A stretch of 10,482 bases of DNA from an uncultured Clostridia bacterium (GTDB lineage Bacteria; Bacillota; Clostridia; Christensenellales; Borkfalkiaceae): positions 1 to 10,482 of the forward strand of contig CANREU010000044.1 of NCBI GenBank assembly GCA_947629725.1, in the 5' to 3' direction. Both the position numbers and the translations under genes were made by a program. Positions 6,180-10,482 of the stretch are shown here, in pieces. Below the pieces are notes generated by a model, which was given only the letters and a program-made list of their open reading frames with translations, had not been told where the DNA came from and made no database searches. Each line of letters opens with the position of its first letter. The stretch's first letter is position 1.

Positions 6180-7382
6180 ATGCAAAACGTCGTAAAGATC
6201 AAGAAAAATCTCTACTATCTCGGCGGGAACGACCGCCGCATCGCCCTCTTCGAGAGCGCATTCCCCGTCCCGCGCGGGGTCTCCTACAATTCCTATCTCC
6301 TCGTCGACAGAAAGACGGTGCTCTTCGACACCGCCGACATCGCCGTAAGCGAGCACTTTTTCGAGAATTTGGAGTACGCGCTCGGGCGCAGAAAGCTCGA
6401 CTATGTCGTCGTCCACCACATGGAGCCAGACCATTCCGCGAGCTTTGTCCGCCTCATGGAGAAGTACCCCAAAGTCACCGTCGTCACCACCCAAAAGACG
6501 AAGGCGATGCTCGAAAACTACTTCTCCTTCCGCGGGAATGTGCTCGTTGTGAAGGAGGGAGAGGAGCTCTCCGTCGGCAAAAACACTTTGAAATTTGTAT
6601 GCGCGCCGATGGTGCACTGGCCCGAGGTCATGTTCACCTATATCCCCGAGAGCGGGACTTTGTTTTCGGCGGACGCGTTCGGCACCTTCGGCGCCCTCGG
6701 CGGGAGCATCTATGCGGACGAAGTGCACTTCGAGCGGGACTTTTTGGACGACGCCCGCAGGTATTACTTCAACATCGTGGGCAAATACGGCGTGCAGGTG
6801 CAGAACGTTCTGAAGAAGGCGGCGGGGCTCGGGATCAAGCTCATCTGCCCGCTGCACGGGCCCGTCTGGCGGAAAAATCTCGCGTGGTATCTCGGAAAAT
6901 ACGATACATGGAGCAAGTATCTGCCCGAGGAGAAGGGGGTCGTCGTGTTCTATTCGTCGGTGTACGGGCACACGCAGAACGCCGCCGAAATTTTGGCGGG
7001 GGCGATCGCAAAAAGCGGCGTTGCGAATGTGAAGGTTTACGACGTCTCCGTCACCCATATCTCCGAACTCCTCTCTGAGGCGTTCCGCTATTCGCACGTC
7101 GTGTTCGCGACGACGACGTATAACAACGGCATTTTCATCAGCATGGAGAACTTCCTGCACGACCTCTCCGCGCACGCCTATCAAAACCGCAAGTATGCCC
7201 TCGTGGAGAACGGCAGCTGGGCGCCGCAGGCGGGCGGATATATGCAGAACATAGTGCGCGAATGGAAGAATATGGAGCAGGTGGGGGAGACGGTGACCGT
7301 CCTCTCCGCCGTAAACAGGGAGGCCCTCGAAAAGTTGAATGCGCTCGGCAAGGAGCTTGCCGACAGCGTGAAAAATTCATAA
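6180..7382 (+). CDS. fprA: Flavodiiron protein (A-type flavoprotein), O2/NO reductase
   Basis: This 400-aa cytoplasmic enzyme reduces O2 to water and/or NO to N2O using electrons delivered by rubredoxin. The N-terminal metallo-beta-lactamase-like domain (about 1-248) carries a full diiron ligand set: His80, Glu82 and Asp84 in HMEPDH, His146 in MVHWPE, Asp165 in SADAFG and His226 in CPLHGPV. The C-terminal flavodoxin domain (about 253-398) has the FMN phosphate loop YSSVYGHTQNAA and later FATTTYNNG and VENGSWAPQAGG. The length matches the two-domain class A family with no extra fused module. The ATG at 6180 is chosen because AAGAGG lies just before it, the protein starts typically for the family (MQNVVKIKKNLYYLG), and the upstream in-frame TTG at 6132 is part of the promoter. 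The rubredoxin gene follows 15 bases later. O2 versus NO preference cannot be read from the sequence. Confidence 0.95.
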   Translation: MQNVVKIKKNLYYLGGNDRRIALFESAFPVPRGVSYNSYLLVDRKTVLFDTADIAVSEHFFENLEYALGRRKLDYVVVHHMEPDHSASFVRLMEKYPKVTVVTTQKTKAMLENYFSFRGNVLVVKEGEELSVGKNTLKFVCAPMVHWPEVMFTYIPESGTLFSADAFGTFGALGGSIYADEVHFERDFLDDARRYYFNIVGKYGVQVQNVLKKAAGLGIKLICPLHGPVWRKNLAWYLGKYDTWSKYLPEEKGVVVFYSSVYGHTQNAAEILAGAIAKSGVANVKVYDVSVTHISELLSEAFRYSHVVFATTTYNNGIFISMENFLHDLSAHAYQNRKYALVENGSWAPQAGGYMQNIVREWKNMEQVGETVTVLSAVNREALEKLNALGKELADSVKNS

Positions 7383-7397
7383 AGGAGGAAGGTTACG

Positions 7398-7556
7398 ATG
7401 GCAAAGTATGTGTGCAGTGTGTGCGGCTACGTGTATGACGAGGCGGCGGGCGACCCCGACAACGGCATCGCTCCCGACACCAAGTGGGAGGACGTGCCCG
7501 ACGACTTCACCTGCCCGCTCTGCGGCGTGGGGAAAGACGACTTCACCGCAGAATAA
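7398..7556 (+). CDS. Rubredoxin
   Basis: This is a 52-residue mononuclear iron electron carrier. Cys6 and Cys9 ([11 protein letters not shown]) and Cys39 and Cys42 ([13 protein letters not shown]) supply the four iron ligands. The conserved core [19 protein letters not shown] lies between them, and the length is the canonical 52-54 aa of clostridial rubredoxins. AAAGGAGG at 7381-7388 overlaps the end of fprA and sets the start ATG at 7398. It lies 15 bases after fprA and before a strong terminator, so the two are surely cotranscribed. Its role here is most likely to pass electrons from an NAD(P)H:rubredoxin oxidoreductase, not present in this window, to the flavodiiron protein. Confidence 0.97.
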   Translation: MAKYVCSVCGYVYDEAAGDPDNGIAPDTKWEDVPDDFTCPLCGVGKDDFTAE

Positions 7557-7565
7557 GGGAAAGAG

Positions 7566-7597
7566 ACGGCGCGAACGCAACGTTCGCGCCGTTTTTT
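7566..7597 (+). terminator. Strong Rho-independent terminator of the fprA-rubredoxin operon
   Basis: ACGGCGCGAACG (7566-7577) pairs perfectly with CGTTCGCGCCGT (7581-7592) around loop CAA, followed by six T (7592-7597). It starts 10 bases after the rubredoxin stop codon. Confidence 0.95.
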
Positions 7598-7646
7598 GTG
7601 CCGAATTTTCCGCCCGTTCTCACTCCGCCTCTCGCCCCGCCCCACT

Positions 7647-7805
7647 CCCTTGCCCACCCCTTGAGGGGTGGGTGGCTCGCCGTTTTTGCGGCGAGACGGA
7701 AGGGGTGTTGTTGGGGATGCCGAACACCCCCTCGGTCTCGGCTATGCTTGACAGCTCCCCTTCAAGGGGGCGCCAAGTGGGACGGGCGCCAAGAGAATGG
7801 GCGCC
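7647..7805. repeat. Cluster of palindromic intergenic repeats
   Basis: Several hairpins lie in series: CCCACCCC/GGGGTGGG (7653-7672, loop TTGA), CTCGCCG/CGGCGAG (7676-7695), GGGGTGTT/AACACCCC (7702-7730) and CCCCTTCAAGGGG (about 7757-7769), then GGCGCC three times at 7769, 7785 and 7800. The 22 bases at 7647-7668 match 2976-2997 exactly. GACAGCTCCCCTTCAAGGGG resembles short repeats I remember from gut Clostridia, which I cannot verify here. No coding sequence is supported between 7557 and 7935; bases 7806-7880 are A/T-rich promoter-upstream sequence. Confidence 0.6.
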
Positions 7806-7880
7806 GCTGCGTCTTCCGAAAAGAGAAAAAAATTCCGTCAAAAAAGTTTTAACAAAATTCGGAAAACGCCTTTCAATTTG

Positions 7881-7910
7881 TTGACAATTTTTCGGGGGGG
7901 GAGCTATAAT
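7881..7910 (+). promoter_or_regulatory. Consensus sigma-A promoter with a G8 run in the spacer
   Basis: TTGACA (7881-7886) and TATAAT (7905-7910) are both perfect consensus boxes, 18 bases apart. The spacer holds eight consecutive G (7894-7901). Transcription should start near 7917, giving a leader of about 19 bases that contains AGGAGGT (7924-7930). Confidence 0.92.
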
Positions 7911-7935
7911 AGAGGCAAACCATAGGAGGTAGAAT

Positions 7936-8643
7936 ATGAAGAAAGCGTTTGTTGCGATCGCCGCGGGCGTGCTTGCGGCGGCCATGTGTGCGGGGTTTGC
8001 CGCTTGCGGCGGCGGGAATCCCGATCCCGAGAAGGTGAAGAGCAAAAAGATCGAGAGCGCCGAGGAATGGACGGCGGCGTTCGATTTCTCGGAGGTCACC
8101 GAATACAAGCTCGTCTATACCAACGAGATGACGGTGACTTCGGGTGAGGACAGCGCGAGCCTCACGCAGACGGGCACCTACATCTTAACGCCGACTGCCG
8201 CCAAGATGACGGTCGAGACGAAGATCGCGGGCAACAAGGAGCTCCTTCCCGGCTATTTGCAGGATGAAGCGTCCAATGAGGAGGAGTATTACGAGTTCGG
8301 CGAGACGCCGAAGCACTACTACAAGAACGACGCGGACGAATGGGTCTGGGAAGAAGATGACGACGCGCCCTCGATGATCGAGGTATTCACAATGTATGCG
8401 GGCATGTATGAGGCATACGAATACAGCGAAGAGCACAGCGGCTACGTTTCCAAGAGCGGCGGCGTTTCGGGCGAGGAGCCCATCATCAAGTTCGGCAAGG
8501 ACGGCAAGGTGTGTGCCATCTATATGGAGCAGACGGAAGAGGAAGGGGAAAACAAATCTACGACGAAGGCGTCCTACACGATCGTCTACGGCAAGCAGAG
8601 CGTGAAACTTCCCACCGCCAAACCCGCGAACCCCACAGAATAA
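7936..8643 (+). CDS. Acidic lipoprotein of unknown function
   Basis: This is a 235-aa exported lipoprotein. The signal peptide (MKKAFVAIAAGVLAAAMCAGFAAC) ends in a lipobox with Cys24, followed by a GGGNPDP linker. The mature part starts with SAEEWTAAFDFSEVTEYKL and has alternating beta-strand-like segments (YKLVYTNEMTV, TGTYILTPTAAKMTVETKI, IIKFGKDGKVCAIYM, KASYTIVYG). A strongly acidic stretch lies at about 112-144 (SNEEEYYEFGE, DEWVWEEDDD). The pattern of paired strands recalls LolA/LppX-like lipid-binding folds, but this is only an impression. I do not recognise the family. The start has a good AGGAGGT 5 bases upstream. It has its own promoter and terminator, so it is monocistronic. Confidence 0.85.
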   Translation: MKKAFVAIAAGVLAAAMCAGFAACGGGNPDPEKVKSKKIESAEEWTAAFDFSEVTEYKLVYTNEMTVTSGEDSASLTQTGTYILTPTAAKMTVETKIAGNKELLPGYLQDEASNEEEYYEFGETPKHYYKNDADEWVWEEDDDAPSMIEVFTMYAGMYEAYEYSEEHSGYVSKSGGVSGEEPIIKFGKDGKVCAIYMEQTEEEGENKSTTKASYTIVYGKQSVKLPTAKPANPTE

Positions 8644-8656
8644 GGGAAGACGAAAC

Positions 8657-8693
8657 CGCCGCCGCGAGAGGCCTCGCGGCGGCGATATTTTTT
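8657..8693 (+). terminator. Rho-independent terminator after the acidic lipoprotein gene
   Basis: CGCCGCCGCGAG (8657-8668) pairs perfectly with CTCGCGGCGGCG (8673-8684) around loop AGGC, followed by ATA and six T (8688-8693). It begins 13 bases after the stop codon. Confidence 0.92.
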
Positions 8694-8735
8694 GCCTTTT
8701 TACGCCGCTCCGCGCCCGCTATCCTTGCCCGCCTC

Positions 8736-8846
8736 TCCTCATACCGCCCGACGCACCGCCCGCCCCTCCTCATACCGAGGGCGTAGCCCGAGTGTATCTT
8801 GCCCTTTAAGATCCACTCACTCCGCCTTCGGCTCCGTTCGGAATGA
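8736..8846. repeat. Repeat stretch with duplicated CTCCTCATACCG and a short palindrome
   Basis: CTCCTCATACCG occurs at 8736-8747 and again at 8767-8778. The second copy leads into an imperfect palindrome, ATACCGAGGGC-GTA-GCCCGAGTGTAT (about 8773-8798). CGTTCGGAATGA at 8835-8846 recurs at 9309-9320. This is part of the gene-free stretch 8694-9422; no start with a ribosome binding site and no recognisable protein is found there. Confidence 0.5.
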
Positions 8847-8865
8847 GGGAACGCTTGCCCTCGCC

Positions 8866-8961
8866 CCGATTTACGGCGCTTCACCTCCTCCCTCGTTTGA
8901 GGGGGGTGCCTCTCCTCTTGCCTCCCCCCTTATACTTGAGGGGGGAGGGTAGGGTGGGGGG
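8866..8961. repeat. Long direct repeat, copy 1
   Basis: The stretch begins CCGATTTACGGCGCTTCACC and recurs nearly unchanged at 9176-9275. It contains two hairpins: CCTCCCTC/GAGGGGGG at about 8887-8906, and CCTCCCCCCT/AGGGGGGAGG at 8921-8948 around loop TATACTTG. Differences from copy 2 are an indel of a few bases near 8907, one substitution near the start and the length of G runs. Confidence 0.85.
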
Positions 8962-9007
8962 AGCAAGACCTGCCCCCTTTGAAGGAGGCGGGGTATTTCA
9001 ACACTTG

Positions 9008-9111
9008 CCCTCCCCCTGCGTCAGGGGGAGGGGTACTTCGTCGCTTTGCTCCTCGTGTCGCCCTTCGATAACACTTATAGCGTGCGGGCGATAGGGTGAG
9101 GGGGTCCGCCC
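9008..9111. repeat. Palindromic intergenic repeat, expanded copy
   Basis: CCCTCCCCCTG (9008-9018) pairs with CAGGGGGAGGG (9022-9032) around loop CGT. The right end GGGTGAGGGGGTCCGCCC (9094-9111) matches the tail of the compact copy at 3065-3081. Between them lie about 57 bases absent from that copy, themselves able to fold through TCGCCC (9058-9063) and GGGCGA (9086-9091). Confidence 0.7.
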
Positions 9112-9139
9112 CCGATTATCGACAGCCACCCCCCTTAGT

Positions 9140-9168
9140 CCCCCCGCCAAAGGCAGGGGGTTTCTTTC
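9140..9168. repeat. Bulged hairpin with trailing T-rich sequence
   Basis: CCCCCGCC and GGCAGGGGG form a stem around AAA with one bulged A, followed by TTTCTTT. It resembles a terminator but lies about 500 bases from the nearest + strand gene, which already has its own terminator, so I treat it as another member of the repeat cluster. Confidence 0.4.
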
Positions 9169-9175
9169 TGCGCGT

Positions 9176-9275
9176 CCGACTTACGGCGCTTCACCTCCTC
9201 CCTCGTTTGAGGGGGGAGGGTCCCTCTCCTCTTGCCTCCCCCCTTATACTTGAGGGGGGAGGGTAGGGTGGGGGG
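9176..9275. repeat. Long direct repeat, copy 2
   Basis: This is the second copy of 8866-8961, beginning CCGACTTACGGCGCTTCACC. It keeps both hairpins, CCTCCCTC/GAGGGGGG and CCTCCCCCCT/AGGGGGGAGG. The start-to-start distance is 310 bases, in the same orientation. Confidence 0.85.
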
Positions 9276-9288
9276 GGTGTAGCGGAGA

Positions 9289-9351
9289 GAGGCGAGATTC
9301 CTCACGTTCGTTCGGAATGACGCAGAAGAGAGGCGCACGCCTCTCTTCTGC
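9289..9351. repeat. GATTCC...GGAATGA motif followed by a 13-bp hairpin
   Basis: GAGATTCCTCACG...GTTCGGAATGACG is an imperfect inverted repeat (ATTCC facing GGAAT). It runs into GCAGAAGAGAGGC (9322-9334), which pairs perfectly with GCCTCTCTTCTGC (9339-9351) around loop GCAC. The hairpin lies about 70 bases beyond the mnmG stop codon on the minus strand and lacks a T tract in either direction, so a role in ending mnmG transcription is possible but unproven. Confidence 0.6.
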
Positions 9352-9422
9352 ATTTGCTCTCCTCCCTCGAGAGGGGAAGATTTGGAAAATAGCCAAAAAG
9401 TGGGGAATGGGGTCGAAAAAAA

Positions 9423-10482
9423 TCACTTTTTCAGGGAGAGATACACCATTAAAACGGCGATGTCGGCGGGGTTCACGCCCGAGATGCGCTCCGCCTGTCC
9501 GAGGCTCAAGGGGTGCACACGGTTGAGTTTTTCTCGCGCTTCGAGCCGCAGGCCCTCGATGGTCTCATAGTCAATGCCGGGCGGAAGGGGAGTGCTCTCG
9601 GCGCGCTTCATGCGGGCGATTTGCGCCCCGCTCCTCTTCAAATATCCCTCGTAGCGCACCTCCGTCTCGCAGGAGAGGAGGAGGTCGGGCGGGTCTTTCT
9701 CAAAGAGGGAGAAGGTCTCCGCGATCTCCGCGATCGGCACGCCGCGGCGCAGGAGGTCCGCATAGGTCACCCCCGCGGAGAGGGGAGGATCGCCCCGCCT
9801 TTGCACGAGCATGTCCGCCGTTTTCTGTTCGGCGCGCTCCCCGAGCGCCTTCAAAATTTCCGCCTTACGCTCCTTCCGCGCGAGGTATTTTTGATACCGT
9901 TCGTCCGTCACGAGCCCGACCCGTCTCCCGATCTCCGTGAGCCGCTCGTCCGCGTTGTCCTGCCTCAAATGCAGGCGGAATTCGGCGCGGGAGGTCATCA
10001 TGCGGTAGGGCTCGTCGGTGCCCTTCGTCACGAGGTCGTCGATGAGGACGCCGATATACGCCTCGTCCTCGGGCGGGACGAGGGGAGGCTCGCCGCGGAG
10101 CTTCAAAGAGGCGTTGATCCCCGCAAGGAGCCCTTGCGCCGCCGCTTCTTCATAGCCGCTCGTGCCGTTGATCTGCCCCGCCGTGTAGAGCCCCTCCGCC
10201 TTCTTGCTCTCGAGGGTGGGGAGGATGTCGAGCGGGTCGATGCAGTCGTATTCGATGGCATAGGCATAGCGGACGATCTCGCACCTTTCCAGCCCCTTCA
10301 CCGTGCGGTACATCTCCTTTTGGAGGTCGTGGGGGAGGGAGGTGGAGAGCCCCTGTACATACACTTCGCCCGTGTCCGCCCCCTCGGGCTCCAAGAAGAG
10401 CTGGTGGCGCTCCTTGTCCGCAAACCGCACGACCTTCGTCTCGATGGAGGGGCAGTAGCGGGGGCCCGTGGAGGAGATCTCC
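9423..10482 (-). CDS. mnmG: tRNA uridine 5-carboxymethylaminomethyl modification enzyme MnmG (GidA), N-terminus outside window
   Basis: MnmG is an FAD protein that, with the GTPase MnmE, adds the aminomethyl-type group to C5 of the wobble uridine (U34) in several tRNAs. The frame stays open to the window edge (first full codon ends at 10481), so the N-terminal FAD-binding part is missing. A GTG at 10430 is internal: the codons before it encode STGPRYCPSIETKVV, the conserved MnmG motif with its essential Cys. Further landmarks in order are LEPEG, GLSTSLP, YAIEYDCIDP, GLYTAGQINGTSGYEEAAAQG (NAD/FAD region), GVLIDDLVTKGTDEPYRMMTSRAE and DNADERLTEIGR. The C-terminal MnmE-interaction domain holds STPLPPGIDYETIEGLRLEAREKL and ISGVNPADIAVLMVYL. 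The C-terminus is complete and ends in LKK. No clear minus-strand terminator follows. It converges on the lipoprotein gene across the repeat-filled gap. Confidence 0.97.
   Translation of the reverse strand, partial: EISSTGPRYCPSIETKVVRFADKERHQLFLEPEGADTGEVYVQGLSTSLPHDLQKEMYRTVKGLERCEIVRYAYAIEYDCIDPLDILPTLESKKAEGLYTAGQINGTSGYEEAAAQGLLAGINASLKLRGEPPLVPPEDEAYIGVLIDDLVTKGTDEPYRMMTSRAEFRLHLRQDNADERLTEIGRRVGLVTDERYQKYLARKERKAEILKALGERAEQKTADMLVQRRGDPPLSAGVTYADLLRRGVPIAEIAETFSLFEKDPPDLLLSCETEVRYEGYLKRSGAQIARMKRAESTPLPPGIDYETIEGLRLEAREKLNRVHPLSLGQAERISGVNPADIAVLMVYLSLKK

Noticed and set aside
6111..7184. 357-residue open frame on the minus strand opposite fprA
   Set aside because: fprA has a complete set of diiron ligands and an FMN loop; the antisense frame has no recognisable content.
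7408..7884. 158-residue + strand frame spanning the rubredoxin gene and the following gap
   Set aside because: It crosses the rubredoxin gene out of frame, a strong terminator and the repeat cluster; rubredoxin itself is unmistakable.
8692..9094. Short open frames within the gap downstream of the acidic lipoprotein gene
   Set aside because: They read through palindromes and G/C runs, have no ribosome binding site, and give Pro/Ser/Arg-rich low-complexity peptides.
8700..9420. Possible CRISPR array or mobile-element island in the repeat-rich gap
   Set aside because: The repeats are not regularly spaced, there are only two long copies, no unique spacers of even length, and no cas or transposase gene nearby.
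9423..10430. mnmG starting at a GTG at 10430
   Set aside because: The conserved motif PRYCPSIE lies upstream in the same open frame, so the gene continues past the window edge.

Overview
The window is GC-rich bacterial DNA, densely coded, with a layout typical of an anaerobic Firmicute (Clostridia). Pointers to this are AGGAGG-type ribosome binding sites, near-consensus sigma-A promoters, three LxxC lipoproteins of the kind common in gut Clostridia, a flavodiiron protein/rubredoxin pair, and G/C-run palindromes in the gaps. A gut Christensenellales-like lineage is a guess from style; no marker in the window settles it.

Layout on the + strand: (1) 2-2919, a run of three closely spaced genes: the 3' part of a 23S rRNA uracil-C5 methyltransferase (RlmD/RumA family), a small MIF-family tautomerase homologue, and a lipoprotein with three fibronectin-III-like modules, closed by a terminator. 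(2) 2960-3326, a gene-free gap of palindromes, including a perfect 27-bp inverted repeat. (3) 3327-6111, a single-gene unit with its own consensus promoter, a 5' leader hairpin, a large lipoprotein (three MBG/Ig-like repeats, then about 14 beta-propeller repeats) and a terminator. (4) 6132-7597, promoter, flavodiiron protein (fprA), rubredoxin and a strong terminator: a complete O2/NO-detoxifying operon. (5) 7600-7880, a second palindrome-rich gap. (6) 7881-8693, promoter with a G8 run in its spacer, a 235-aa lipoprotein of unknown function and a terminator. (7) 8694-9422, about 730 bases of repeats with no gene. On the - strand, (8) 9423-10482, the C-terminal two thirds or so of MnmG (tRNA wobble-uridine modification), which runs out of the window and converges on the lipoprotein gene.

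The genes do not form one pathway. rRNA and tRNA modification genes flank cell-surface lipoproteins and an oxygen-defence operon. No CRISPR array, transposase, phage gene, toxin-antitoxin pair, tRNA or rRNA was seen, and no clear new multi-gene system. The points most worth a second look are the intergenic palindrome family, which seems to be built from exchangeable parts, the G8 run in a surface lipoprotein's promoter, and the Cys/His-rich head of the Fn3 lipoprotein.
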